Assembly (NCBI GenBank): GCA_947044405.1
Contig: CAMRHE010000011.1
Span: 8,558,001 to 8,622,000, forward strand
Source of the DNA: Leptodactylus fallax
Lineage: Eukaryota > Chordata > Amphibia > Anura > Leptodactylidae
Length of the DNA: 64,000 nt
Direction of reading: 5' to 3'
Positions 1 to 11,297 of this stretch are shown here, one piece after another (the stretch's first letter is position 1; each line of letters begins with the position of its first letter). The position numbers were made by a program, and so were the translations under genes. Below the pieces are notes generated by a model. It was not told where the DNA came from. It worked only from the letters and a program-made list of their open reading frames with translations, and did not search any database.

Positions 1-63
1 CTCTCCAGGCTGAGCTTCTCTTAAAGGGACTATTCAATCCCCTAACATTTAGGGGGATATGTG
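1..63 (-). pseudogene. L1-like ORF2 start (endonuclease N-terminus), cut by window edge
   Basis: The minus strand translates as PLNVRGLNSPFKRSSAW. This matches the first beta strand of the L1 ORF2p apurinic-like endonuclease, which is usually S-x-N-V-R-G-L-N-S-P-x-K-R. It identifies the element and its orientation. Only about 20 codons are visible. Confidence 0.75.
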
Positions 64-554
64 GAGTACCATATTGAGAGAAGAGGGAGGGCTGACAATC
101 TGAACAGGTAAGACCAATGCCAATATGGTAGAGAAGAAAATCGGGTTACATAGACACCGCAGGTTAGTGAGTGCATACATGAGCTATAAACAGTAATAAG
201 TAAACCAGGAAACAAATAACAAATTAAGGTACAAAGTCAAACAATAGAAATTAAGCATCCTAGTACTAAAATGCACCGAATATAAACGTGGGGGGTGGAT
301 GAAAGTAAGGGGGAAGTAACAACCTCATATTAGTACTGAATCAGCAGTTACACACCGGCGACCAGTTAGCCATTAGTGTTGAAGAAAATGTTTAGTTTGC
401 CAGTCAACAGTGTGGAAGTCCTTCGGAAAATGGGGAGGTAAAGAAGGTTTTCCAGGTGGTATAATGTCATCATATGGCATTAGGTGCCATCTGTGGAGAA
501 GAGAGAGTCCCATATCTGTGGAGGACACTGAATGGGAGGCTCTATTTCTGAAGA

Positions 555-1100
555 TCAGTAGTTTAATAAAGAATCCCCGGCGATATCAGATCTCTCAGAA
601 CTTTGGTAAAGGGTGCAAAACTTCTTCTCGCCTACATAGGAGCGGCAGATAAGTCTCTGTAGAGAGATGGACAAGAATGGAGCAGGCAGGGAGCCACATT
701 TCTGAGCTTCTGAGAGGAGAGAGTCCTTGATGTGATAAAAATGGACTTGGACCAATGTATCCCTGGGAGCCTCAGTGGGAGCCGACTGAGCATTAGGAAT
801 TCTATGGACTCTATTTAAGGTTAGATGTAGCTCCAAGAAATTGAGGAGTATCTTCTTAAACATATGCTTGCTATAGGCTGGCAAGTCAATGGACGCAATA
901 TCCTCGGGTATACCTTGAATTTTAGTGTTGTTGCATCTGGATTGGTCTTCAGCATCAGTAGCTTTAATTTTCAACCATTTGACCTCCTCTTCCAGTACAT
1001 TCTGGGCATCCATGAGATTGTTTTGTGCATGGTGGATTATAGTGCAATAGATATAGGCGATCCAATCACTGCTCCAGTAGCTGGTAAACCACTGAAGTGA
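555..1100 (-). pseudogene. L1-like ORF1 protein remnant
   Basis: The minus-strand translation starts with a coiled-coil-like stretch (VLEEEVKWLKIKATDAEDQ). It is followed by the typical entry to the ORF1p RNA-binding domain (DQSRCNNTKIQGIPED, compare the family pattern D-R-S-R-R-N-N-x-R-I-x-G-I-P-E). A hydrophobic/basic segment with LNRVHRIP comes next, as in L1 ORF1p. ORF1p is a trimeric nucleic-acid chaperone that packages LINE RNA in the cytoplasm. The frame stays open for about 150 codons and stops at 555. Codons upstream of 1013 remain readable to about 1100. The protein is shorter than the usual 300 or more residues, so it is a fragment. Confidence 0.75.
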
Positions 1101-2599
1101 CTATAGGGTCACAAGAGGACTGATGAGAAGTCAGTGGTGGGAGTCCACGGTAAACTGCAATAACCAGACAGGCAGTAGGACGTCATATCCAGTTATACAG
1201 AGCCTTAAAAATGCCAGAAAAGGATCAGGGAAGCAGTGGGCCACTGTAGGCAAACAGGTCACCAGAACTAGTCAGGCATCTCAGGTAGGTCATGGTGTAA
1301 AGATGGAAACGTCCCACAGTTCCCACTACACTACATAGAGCAGTCCTATAGACATAGTAAGCAAGTAATAAATGCCTAGGTAGTATGCTGCTAAGGTGCA
1401 GGAGGTGGCACCAATGTACAGCAGATCTTCTACAGCTGTAAGTGATGTGGAAGTTTTCATCAGGTTGTCTGTGCAACAAACTACCGCCAGGAGGGGATTT
1501 CAGAGGGTAGTGAGCAGAGAAGAGTGGTTAGTAATATCCTGGAAGAGATAGCATCAGGCCCTAGCAACCCCAGCACACCACAGTGGGTGTTATGAGAAAG
1601 TCGCTCAGTAAATTACAATGCCAGGAGGAGTTATCTGGTGAGATATCCGGTTAATGGGCTGAACAGCACTCTATAGAAGAGTATGAGCAGAATCGTGTTG
1701 ACCCCATATGCAGTAGTCCCAGAGAGCCACTTAACAGTCACAGGGCAATGCCTGGATAGCTGCACCAGGCAATGGGACAGTAACGTTGCTTAACTGCTGG
1801 ACAGTGAACTAGCACTCACAATTCTCCGGTACAGTGGTATAAAGTGCAAGGCCTTGTTGGAGGAGTACACCGCTTGTCAGCAGCAGAGATATAGAGCAGC
1901 AGGCTCTAAGAGTGGTCCAAGGATCACCGCCGTCCCTACAAAAGCAGTGCAGTAGGAGTACCTGCTCGGGCCTCCAGCCATGAAAAGATCCCATCACGCA
2001 AAATGGTGGCCAATGTGTCCAGAGAGATTGCTTCTCATGGCGGCAGGAGGCCGCAGTCAGGGGAATGTCCTGTATAGAAGGGCTTTTGTGGCAGGAGACA
2101 GTGCCGCTTAACTTGAGAGTATACAGCGGAGGTCTCGGGCAGGTTGAAGTGGGATGCCCTTACTTGTATTGTGGAGCTCTGAACTCACAGGCAGAAGACA
2201 TTAGCACCGGATGGTGCCGAAGAGGAGCAACATGATCAGGAGTGACAGGTAATATTCTGGTCTCCTCAATACGTCGGGTGTTATTCCAGGCAAGGTAGCT
2301 ACGTCTGCACCCCTGAATTCAAGAGAAGCACTATAGAGGTGTCTCAGAAGCTATACTGGTGCCTCTGGGGGAGCCGCCGGAGATAAGATGGCCGCGTTCT
2401 TCTTGTGATGAGTTGGCCACACTGATGGAATGTAGTTGATGGGGCCACCACAAAACTGGATGGAGACAGTCCATACACCCCTAGAAATCACACTGGGGGT
2501 GTCTGGAAAAGAAGCAGATAACCTGGTAAATTAACTGTGAAAAGAAGAGCATAGGCAGGAGCTCTATCTGAGCACATTTTCTTCTGTTGCCAGCTAACC

Positions 2600-2865
2600 A
2601 TGCCCTCTCTTAAATGACATTCGGAGTGACATCCAATTGTCATCAGAATGCATTGCATGATGCACTTGCCTCTATGCGGCCTTCCAATCCACTCCACTAT
2701 GTTTTGATGACATAGATGATTATAGAGCAGATCCTACCCTGCTCTGTGTCATCGGAACAGAATGGATTGGAATCCTCCATATAGGCAAGTGCATCACGGA
2801 ATGCACTTGGATGACACTTGGATAACACTCAGATGTCACTTTAAGTGTCATCCGAGTACATTTCC
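2600..2865. repeat. Imperfect palindromic repeat (MITE-like)
   Basis: The segment around 2620-2700 (gcatgatgcacttgcctc and flanks) is repeated in inverted orientation at about 2750-2850 (ataggcaagtgcatcacgg and flanks). The two arms are separated by about 50 bases. The arms share short repeats of the kind gtcatccaagtgcattc. I see no coding capacity. Ends and target duplication are not clear, so assignment to a transposon class is inference. Confidence 0.5.
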
Positions 2866-3005
2866 CTGCAAATTTAACCCCACATCAGAAGCACACTTGG
2901 TCGTGTGCATGGGTCTAACGTACTGTATTAGATAAAGGGATATTGTTATTTTTTTCTCTCTCTCCCTCCAGCAGAATAGGGGTAATGTGTTGGGGCATAT
3001 ATATA

Positions 3006-3933
<928 letters not shown>

Positions 3934-3951
3934 TACGTCCATGTTAGTGCC

Positions 3952-4098
3952 ACTCATGGTTAGTGATTGGTTGAAGCCATTTATTGTCAAACTTCTGTGT
4001 TTTCTCTTTTTAAATCATAATGACAACCAAAACCATCAAAATGACCCTGTTCAAAAGTTCACATACTCTGGTGATTTTGGCCTGATAACATGCCCAGA
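3952..4098 (+). mobile_element. Tc1 terminal fragment (same family as 55576-57216)
   Basis: About 147 bases starting at actcatggttagtgattgg match, with few differences, the inner part of the left inverted end of the element at 55576-57216 (starting at 55674). The match stops at about 4098. Neither the outermost tip nor any transposase is present, so this is a truncated relic lying 18 bases from the neighbouring Tc1 element. Confidence 0.8.
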
Positions 4099-4740
4099 AA
4101 CCAAACAATATCAATAAATGACAAGTTATTCCTACTTGCTTTACTAGTTTACACAGTCAATACAACATATAAATCCACATATAGTACTATTATTGAGTAC
4201 ATTTGATCAGATTTGACATTATAACAATAATGTATAACTAGGTACAAATAAGTAGCTTTGGTCAAATTTCTCAATGACCTTATATGTTGTTTAAGGTGAG
4301 CTTTTCATCAGCATCATTCATGTCATGTTATCAACAATTCATTAAAGATTTGCTGAACAGACACTTTAATTGTAGCTGACAGTCCTTGAAAAACAGTTAA
4401 ATGCCAGTGACACTGCTTACTGCAACTGAATAATAATAGTATTAATGCACAAGCTAGGCATGTTTATTAGATAAAATGATCATAATTCCTGAATATTGAT
4501 TTTTATGCTGACTTCTTGAATATTTTTTACTGGTGACTTTTATTCTATAGTCTATGTAATTTAAATTTTTATTAACAATGATACATATTTGAGTTGTTAT
4601 TATTATGTGAATAGTAAATTATCTGATATATTTTCCATGAATTTATTAAAAAGGTTGCATACCTTTAAAACAATTTTATTGTGCCAATTCACCTTTGAAT
4701 GAAGTAATTTTGTGAACAGTTTTAATAAAAAAAAAATATC
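4099..4740. other. AT-rich stretch without recognisable gene
   Basis: About 640 bases of AT-rich sequence. I see no coding region, repeat boundary or RNA gene. It ends at a homopolymer of 16 G at 4741-4756, just before the LINE remnant. Confidence 0.5.
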
Positions 4741-4756
4741 GGGGGGGGGGGGGGGG
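4741..4756. repeat. Poly-G tract
   Basis: Sixteen consecutive G residues, preceded by an A-rich run. It may mark the 5' junction of the following LINE copy, or be a simple G-run that is prone to length errors. Confidence 0.8.
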
Positions 4757-4908
4757 TGACAAGTCTAGCCAGATAGCAGAGCAGACATGTAGGAATAGTG
4801 CTCCTGCTCTGGTTCGTCATACAAACAAATTTACCGGCTTCAATTCTTTTAACTCACCCCCGGGCTTCCGGTTAGCCCAAGTGTCCTCCTTTGGGATGTC
4901 TTGTTATA

Positions 4909-5664
4909 TGGTTAAGATCGGCCAAAATAAGGCAATGGACACTATGCAATTCTGAAACAGTACATAAAATAACCAATGGACATTGACAAATATCTTAAGA
5001 AGTTCACCTCGCTCCAATCTATGCCTTCAGGGAAACAGGCATTAGCTATTACAGGACCTGTGGAATCATCTGACGGAGTGAGCCTCCAGAAATTTATTGA
5101 AAAGGCATTACAACCATTCATGAAAGAACTGGCGGATATCAAACAGGATGTCCAAGGCATTTGCTCGAGAGTCGAACAATTAGAAGAAACACAGATGTCG
5201 ATTCTGGTCCATGACGAAGCTACCTCTTTGGCACTCTCAGCGTGTAAATCACACCTGAACTCGCTGCATTCCTACCTGGAGGACCAAGACAATAGAGGTA
5301 GAAGAAATAATCCCTGAAAAAGAGGATGAGGATTTCCCTCCATCAGAAACTATGGCCAAGACAATGAAAATCCTTAAGTATGTACTAGAGGACGATGATG
5401 TGTCTGATGTTCACCTTGAAAGAGCTCACAGGGCCCTGCGCCCAAAGCCCCTAGAAACATTATTTGTAAGCTCCTGTCCTTCCCTGTTGAGGAGGTGATC
5501 TTACAAAAGGCCTGTCTCAGACCAGATATCACCTATGATATCTGTACCTATGAACAGGATCACCTTTTTCCAGGATGTCTCCCAATTGACTCTGGCTAAC
5601 CGTCATCAGCTGAAAACCCTAATGGACCGTCTGAGAACACTGGAGATGCATTTCTTTCAATTTT
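4909..5664 (+). pseudogene. L1-like ORF1 protein remnant
   Basis: The open part 4976-5317 encodes LEDQDNRGRRNN at its end. This is the hallmark junction between the coiled coil and the RNA-recognition domain of L1 ORF1p. Before it lies a heptad-like helix (FIEKALQPFMKELADIKQDV). After a frame break the sequence continues with LSFPVEEVILQKACL and ends HQLKTLMDRLRTLEMHFFQF with a stop at about 5664, as in the ORF1p C-terminal domain. A possible original start lies near 4909 (MVKIGQNKAMDT). Several frameshifts make this a pseudogene. Confidence 0.75.
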
Positions 5665-5733
5665 AGAAGTTAGCCCCTATGTCTCTGCAGTTGAACATAT
5701 CTTCCCTCTCCCCTCACAGTTACTGGAGGCTTA

Positions 5734-6148
5734 GGGTGGGTTCTCACTTGCGGCGGCACTCTGTCCACCGCAAATCCGACCAAAATGTCGGAAAACTGGA
5801 TAGGCACTGGATAGGGAAAGGTTTGCGACGCTTTGCTTAAAAACCCATTCACTTGAATGGGTTTTTAAAGCAATGCGCGGGTGTGCGCCTTAACCCTCTG
5901 CGCACAGACAGTTTTTTTTCGTCGGGAACAAAGTCGGACATGCAGGACTTTGTGTCCAACAAAAAAAACGGCTTCGTGGTGCAGAGGATGTAAGCGCACA
6001 CCCGCACATTGCTTTAAAAACCCATTCAAGTGAATGGGTTTTTAAGCAAAGCGTCGCAAACCTTTCCCTATCCAGTGCCTATCCAGTTTTCCAACATTTA
6101 GGTTGGATTCACAGCGGACAGAGTGCCGCCGCAAGTGTGAACCCACCC
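5734..6148. mobile_element. Palindromic MITE with TTA target duplication (PIF/Harbinger-like)
   Basis: A 415-bp, nearly perfect inverted repeat begins gggtgggttctcacttgcgg and ends with the complement (ccgcaagtgtgaacccaccc). It is flanked by TTA on both sides (5731-5733 and 6149-6151). The body folds on itself through arms around ggataggcactggatagggaa at about 5800 and its complement near 6060. There is no coding capacity. The TWA-type 3-bp duplication and termini of the g-g-g-t-t-c-a-c-a-c type suggest a PIF/Harbinger-derived MITE. Two relatives with similar termini lie at 14165 and 37193. Confidence 0.8.
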
Positions 6149-6151
6149 TTA

Positions 6152-7560
6152 ACGAAACATTGCTCTGCTTTAAAGAAGTACAACAGACTATAGAACAGAT
6201 CTTAACTAACTATTGTAAAGAGAATAATATCCCAGAGGTGAAACCCAGTGTGATATGGGAGGCACACAAATCTGTAATGAGAGGTGTTTTTATTAGTCTG
6301 AGCTGCTTCCTTAAAAAGGAAAAAAACAAGAATCACGATTTAGTCTCCCTCCTATGTTTATCTATAAAATTATGTCCCTTTACTTTAGATCCACTGCTAA
6401 GATTAGATTCAACGGTTGTCTTTCCACTTCGTTCAAATTCAGAAATGGCACCAGACAGAGATGCACCCTATCCCCTCTATTATTTGTGCTAACAATTGAA
6501 ACTCTAATCTAATACTTGAAACGAGCCTCTTTTAAAGGGCGTCAAATGTGGAGGCACTCACCATTAGGCATCCATGTTTGATTGCGACCTTCCTTACCAA
6601 TCCTTCCGTTGTACTCCCCCGCATAGCCACGATTTTGACTGACTTCAGATCACTTTCCAACCTCAAAATCAATGCTACCAAATCTTATGCCTACCATCTC
6701 TCAAATCCACACTAGATAGAATATCCCCATTCCTACTACACTGTGAATCAAATATTTAGGACTCAATCAACACTTTCACCTGAGCATTGGTATGATTGTA
6801 ATTATGCAATCATACGAGTCTGTATTAACACACTTTAAAACAATCTGATTTAGTAAAAACAATCTCAAGCAGTTATAGTTAGAAATTTGGAGATAGCATC
6901 TCAGATATGAAGTTTATCAACATTTGTTGTGATTTCTTCTGTAGAAACATTCAACAGAAGAAATCACTTAATTTCTGGGAAAGCACATTGGAGAAGATAT
7001 ATGAAGCCTGGTTTGTTCTTAGGGCCTACGTGGCTTGGTGTCCACTATATAGACACACCTGATATCAGCTTAATTTTTACACATGCTTTTACTGGAAGAA
7101 GCCAGGTGGCTTAGTTTCGCTCCCTCACTGTCTGCTGAAAAATTGACAGAAGCCCTGGAATCTCACATGCAGGTATCACCTGCAGCCAATAATAAACATA
7201 TACAATTATACATTATTCATCAATGCAATATTATCCCAATCCAATTGCAGCGGATGGGGCAATCCACCTGTGATTGCTGCCAAAGATGTGGGGCTGAGTA
7301 TGCTAATTTAATTCACCTACTATGGCTGTGCCTTGTGGTGTCCTCCTTCTAAACTGAGGTATTGGAGCTCCTTCAAGAACTGCTTGACAAACCAGTTCTT
7401 ATGAAACCAGAAGTTTGCCTCCTAGGACTCATTCCTGAGGAAGAATTGTCTCATGATAAGAATATTTTCTAAGGAAGTCCCTTTTTCCAGCTCAAATGGC
7501 GGCTGCTATGCACTGGATATAAGAGAGACATCCCTCCCTGTCCCAATGGTGTAGATTAGT
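6152..7560 (+). pseudogene. L1-like ORF2 remnants (endonuclease end, RT, C-terminus)
   Basis: Readable blocks are VIWEAHKSVMRGVFI (linker between endonuclease and RT), [16 protein letters not shown] (degraded R-N-G-x-R-Q-G-C-P-L-S-P RT block), and a region near 6590-6700 (LTNPSVVLPRIATILTDF). A long degraded C-terminal part follows around 6890-7500. Blocks are in different frames with stops and deletions between them. The original protein would have been an endonuclease-reverse transcriptase. This copy cannot encode one. Confidence 0.6.
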
Positions 7561-7942
7561 CAATAAAACCCTGCTATTTGAGATCATTGTACATCATAAT
7601 CGGGGTTGTCCAGGCAAATTTCAAAAGGTGTGGTATGTCGTATTCATCCCCTCTTACACTGTGTAGTGTCTAGGGGATCCATGTCTCTCTCTGAGAGGCC
7701 ATTTGTATGAACAAGCTGTTCTTCTGAGTCAATTATAATTTGTTCTTTATTTTCCCTAACTGCATGTAATGTACCCCATCTGTATGCAAATACAGTCTCT
7801 AACAGAAATTTGTCCTGCTTCAAAGCACAGTTTTTTTTGTTTATTTTTTTTTTTTGTTTGTTTTATTGCTGTTTTATGTATGTAAGTGTTTTAAGTGTGT
7901 ATGTCCCATTCTTGATCAAAAAAGCAATTTAAAAAAAAAAAA

Positions 7943-7978
7943 TTAACCCACAGTGTGCTGAAAACAACATAAATGGCA
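7943..7978. repeat. 36-bp inverted repeat, left arm
   Basis: The sequence ttaacccacagtgtgctgaa and its continuation match the complement of 11298-11333 at 34 of 36 positions. It lies between the LINE poly-A tail and the truncated Tc1 copy. The last four bases (ggca) are shared with the Tc1 transposase sequence, which suggests a microhomology junction. See the paired arm at 11298. Confidence 0.75.
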
Positions 7979-8916
7979 CACACTGTTGCTGGTATGTTGG
8001 CCCATTCCTCCATGTAGATCTCCTCTAGAGCAGTGATGTTTTGGGGCTGTCGCTGGGCAACACAGACTTTCAACTCCCTCCAAAGGTTTTCTATGGGGTT
8101 GAGATCTGGAGACTGGCTAGGCCACTCCAGGACCTTGAAATGCTTCTTACGAAGCCACTCTCTGGAGGTGTGCTTGGGATCATTGTCATGCTGAAAGACC
8201 CAGCCACGTTTCATCTTCAATGCCCTTGCTGATGGAAGGAGGTTTGCACTCAAAATCTCACGATACATGGCCCCATTCATTCTTTCATGTACACGGATCA
8301 GTCGTCCTGGTCCCTTTGTAGAAAAACAGCCCCAAAACATGACGTTGCCACCCCCATGCTTCACAGTAGGTATAGTGTTCTTTGGATGCAACTCAGCATT
8401 CACTCTCCTCCAAACACGACGAGTTGTGTTTCTACCAAACAGTTCTACTTTGGTTTCATCTGACCATATGACATTCTCCCAATACTCTTCTGGAACATCC
8501 CAATGCTCTCCAGCAAACTTCAGACAGGCCCGGATATGTACTGGCTTAAGCAGGGGGACACGTCTGGCACTGCAGTATCTGAGTCCCTGGCGGCGTAGTG
8601 TGTTACTGACGGTAGCCTTTGTTATGTTAGTCCCAGCTTTCTGCAGGTCATTCACTAGGTCCCCCCGTGTGGTTCTGGGATTTTTGCAGACCATTCTTGT
8701 GATCATTTTGACCCCATAGGGTGAGATCATGTGTGGAGCCCCTGATCGAGGGAGATTATCAGTGGTCTTGTATGTCTTCCATTTTCTAATTATTGCTCCC
8801 ACAGTTGATTTCTTCACACCAAGCTGCTTGCCTATTGCAGATTCAGTCTTCCCAGCCTGGCGCAGGTCTACAATTTTGTTTCTGGTGTCCTTCCACAGCT
8901 CTTTGGTCTTCACCAT
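7976..8916 (-). pseudogene. Tc1 transposase, C-terminally truncated, DD31E
   Basis: The frame opens at an ATG at 8916 ([18 protein letters not shown]) and covers the paired-like helix-turn-helix domain, the linker and most of the DDE domain. The first catalytic D is in WSDET and the second in FQHDND; E is in PIENLW. Compared with the copy at 48566-49582, an in-frame 9-base deletion (KHTSREWL instead of [11 protein letters not shown]) shortens the D-to-E spacing from 34 to 31. That should break the active site. The authentic C-terminus is lost, and the frame runs into unrelated sequence until 7891. Confidence 0.85.
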
Positions 8917-9280
8917 AGTGGAGTTTGGAGTGTGACTGTTTGAGGTTGGGGACAGGTGTCTTTTATACTGATAACAATGTCAAACAGGAGCCATTACTAC
9001 AGGTAATGAGTGGAGGACAGAGGAGCCTCTTAAAGAAGAAGTTACAGGTCTGTTAGAGCCAGAATTCTTGCTTGGTTGTAGGTGGCCAAATACTTATTTT
9101 CCACCATAATTTGCAAATAAATCTTTAAAAATCAGACAATGTGATTTTCTAGATATGTTTTCTCATTTTGTCTCTCATAGTTGAGGTCTACCTATGATGT
9201 CAATTACAAGCCTCTCTCATCTTTTTAAGTGGGAGAACTTGAACAATTGGTGGCTGACTAAATACTTTTTTTCCTCACTG
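7977..9280 (-). mobile_element. Tc1-like element, one end lost (same family as 48354-49947)
   Basis: The right inverted end is present, finishing at 9280 (ttttttcctcactg) next to TA. The left end and the last about 25 codons of the transposase are missing: the match to the complete copy at 48354 stops at about 7977. What remains is 1.3 kb of an element of about 1.6 kb. With one inverted end it cannot be mobilised. Confidence 0.85.
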
Positions 9281-9282
9281 TA

Positions 9283-9636
9283 ACTTCACATGATCTTATC
9301 CACTCATAGTGCTATGTTTGAACATTAAACTTTTCCCTCCGTAGCTTGGTCACGTGACTTTATCATGTGATCATTTGTATTCATAGCGCTATGTTTAAAT
9401 ATTTTTCCTTTCTTGTTTGTGTAATTTCATTTTAGTCACTGCTACATTATACTATATTATGATAGATTTACACTTTTTTTTATAGTTTGATCATATGTCC
9501 TGATCATTTTCTTTTTCATTAATATATTTTTTTTTTCATACATCACTATTTTTGTCAGTTATTATTTTGATATATTGTGTTTATTATTATATTTGTATGT
9601 ATCTGTATGCTCATTTGTGAGTATGGTTTACATTTA
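9283..9636. other. T-rich low-complexity stretch, possible Penelope-like flank
   Basis: About 350 bases rich in T, with runs such as catttatttttt-like tracts and no coding frame. Together with 11290-11580 it is the sequence into which the Tc1 at 9639 inserted. T-rich tracts of this kind accompany hammerhead-bearing Penelope-like terminal repeats in amphibians. This assignment is inference. Confidence 0.3.
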
Positions 9637-9638
9637 TA

Positions 9639-11287
9639 CAGTCATATGAAAAAGATTGTGCACCCCTATTAATCTTAATAATTTTTAGTTCTAAATATTT
9701 GGGTGTTTGCAACAGCCATTTCAATTTGATATATCTAATAACTGATGGACACAGTAATATTTCAGGATTGAAATGAGGTTTATTGTACTAACAGAAAATG
9801 TGCAATATGCATTAAACCAAAATTTGACCGTTGCAAAAGTATGGGCACCTCAACAGAAAAGTGACATTAATATTTAGTAGATCCTCCTTTTGCAAAAATA
9901 ACAGCCTCTAGTCGCTTCCTGTAGCTTTTAATCAGTTCCTGGATCCTGGATGAAGGTATTTTTGACCATTCCTCTTTACAAAACAGTTCCAGTTCAGTTA
10001 AGTTTGATGGTCGCCGAGCATGGACAGCCTGCTTCAAATTATCCCACAGATGTTCAATGATATTCAGGTCTGGGGACTGGGATGGCCATTCCAGAACATT
10101 GTAATTGTTCCTCTGCATGAATGCCTGAATAGATTTGGAGCTGTGTTTTGGATCATTGTCTTGCTGAAATATCCATGCCCGGCGTAACTTCAAATTCGTC
10201 ACTGATTCTTGTACATTATTCTCAAGAATCTGCTGATACTGAGTTGAATCCATGCGACCCTCAACTTTAACAAGATTCCCGATGCCGGCATTGGCCACAC
10301 AGCCCCAAAACATGATGGAACCTCCACCAAATTTTACAGTGGGTAGCAAGTGTTTTTCTTGGAATGCTGTGTTTTTTTGACGCCATGCATAATGCCTTTT
10401 TGTATGACCAAACAACTCAATATTTGTTTCATCAGTCCACAGGACCTTCTTCCAAAATGAAGCTGGCTTGTCCAAATGTGCTTTTGCATACCTCAGGCGA
10501 CTCTGCTTGTGGCGTGCTTTCAGAAACGGCTTCTTTCGCATCACTCTCCCATACAGCTTCTCCTTGTGCAAAGTGTGCTGTATTGTTGACCGATGCACAG
10601 TGACACCATCTGCAGCAAGATGATGCTGCAGCTCTTTGGAGGTGGTCTGTGGATTGTCCTTGACTGTTCTCACCATTCTTCTTCTCTGCCTTTCTGATAT
10701 TTTTCTTGGCCTGCCACTTCTGGGCTTAACAAGAACTGTCCCTGTGGTTTTCCATTTCCTTACTATATTCCTCACAGTGGAAACTGACAGGTTAAATCTC
10801 TGAGACAACTTTTTGTATCCTTCCCCTGAACAACTATGTTGAACAATCTTTGTTTTCAGATCATTTGAGAGTTGTTTTGAGGAGCCCATGATGCCACTCT
10901 TTAGAGGAGATTCAAATAGGAGAACAACTTGCAATTGGCCACCTTAAATACCTTTTCTCATGATTGGATACACCTGGCTATGAAGTTCAAAGCTCAGTGA
11001 GGTTACAAAACCAATTTTGTGCTTCAGTAAGTCAGTAAAAAGTAGTTAGGAGTATTCAAATCAATAAAATGATAAGGGTACCCAAATTTTTGCACCGGTC
11101 AAATTTTGGTTTAATGCATATTGCACATTTTCTGTTAGTACAATAAACCTCATTTCAATCCTGAAATATTACTGTGTCCATCAGTTATTAGATATATCAA
11201 ATTGAAATGGCTGTTGCAAACACCCAAATATTTAGAACTAAAAATGATTAAGATTAATAGGGGTGCCCAAACTTTTTCATATGACTG
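9639..11287 (-). mobile_element. Complete Tc1-like element (ends cagtcatatgaaaaag)
   Basis: A 1649-bp element with inverted ends of roughly 200 bp each. The left end starts cagtcatatgaaaaagattg and the right ends with its complement at 11287. TA flanks both sides (9637-9638 and 11288-11289). Long ends of this kind usually carry two transposase binding sites each (the IR/DR arrangement). The transposase inside is open, so this is the best-preserved copy of its family here. A frameshifted copy lies at 24103-25739. Confidence 0.93.
9867..10889 (-). CDS. Tc1-family transposase, 340 aa, DD34E, open frame
   Basis: This enzyme would cut its element out of and into TA sites in the nucleus. The start chosen is the ATG at 10889 (MGSSKQLSNDLK), because other copies of the family share this start. 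The frame is open 15 codons further upstream only with a TTG. Residues 1-55 form the first helix-turn-helix (EGYKKLSQRFNLSVSTVRN), the GRPR hook is at 59-62, and the second helix-turn-helix is at about 65-115. The catalytic triad is D153 (WTDET), D244 (FQQDND) and E279 (NIIEHLW), a 34-residue spacing. The glycine-rich block FGGGSIMFWGC is intact. It ends GGSTKY. The length equals the usual 340. Expression and activity cannot be judged from the sequence. Confidence 0.9.
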   Translation of the reverse strand: MGSSKQLSNDLKTKIVQHSCSGEGYKKLSQRFNLSVSTVRNIVRKWKTTGTVLVKPRSGRPRKISERQRRRMVRTVKDNPQTTSKELQHHLAADGVTVHRSTIQHTLHKEKLYGRVMRKKPFLKARHKQSRLRYAKAHLDKPASFWKKVLWTDETNIELFGHTKRHYAWRQKNTAFQEKHLLPTVKFGGGSIMFWGCVANAGIGNLVKVEGRMDSTQYQQILENNVQESVTNLKLRRAWIFQQDNDPKHSSKSIQAFMQRNNYNVLEWPSQSPDLNIIEHLWDNLKQAVHARRPSNLTELELFCKEEWSKIPSSRIQELIKSYRKRLEAVIFAKGGSTKY

Positions 11288-11297
11288 TATATATCAT

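Larger units (their letters stand above)
1..2470 (-). mobile_element. L1/Tx1-like LINE, 5' part, decayed, runs off the left edge
   Basis: Read on the minus strand, this holds a long leader (about 1100-2470), an ORF1 remnant (555-1100) and the first codons of ORF2 at the window edge. The order leader-ORF1-ORF2 is that of an L1-clade non-LTR retrotransposon. The rest of ORF2 would lie to the left, outside the window. The right boundary is uncertain: the sequence becomes unrelated AT-rich DNA after about 2470 and a palindromic repeat starts near 2600. The leader has no long open frame. The element is certainly inactive because ORF1 lacks an intact start region and ends prematurely. Confidence 0.7.
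4770..7942 (+). mobile_element. Decayed L1/Tx1-like LINE with 3' poly-A tail
   Basis: The order is leader, ORF1 remnant (about 4909-5664), ORF2 remnants (6152-7560), 3' UTR and a 12-base A run ending at about 7942. A palindromic MITE (5734-6148) is inserted between the ORF1 and ORF2 pieces. Large parts of ORF2 are missing, so the copy is internally deleted as well as mutated. The tail lies directly against the sequence ttaacccacagtgtgc. I could not find a target-site duplication. Confidence 0.75.

Noticed and set aside
2488..2697. A 69-codon minus-strand frame next to the LINE leader
   Set aside because: It falls in the palindromic repeat and shows no protein-like motif.
8041..8935. Plus-strand frames up to 150 codons opposite the Tc1 transposase
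   Set aside because: They are antisense shadows of the transposase and recur at 49011-49601 for the same reason.
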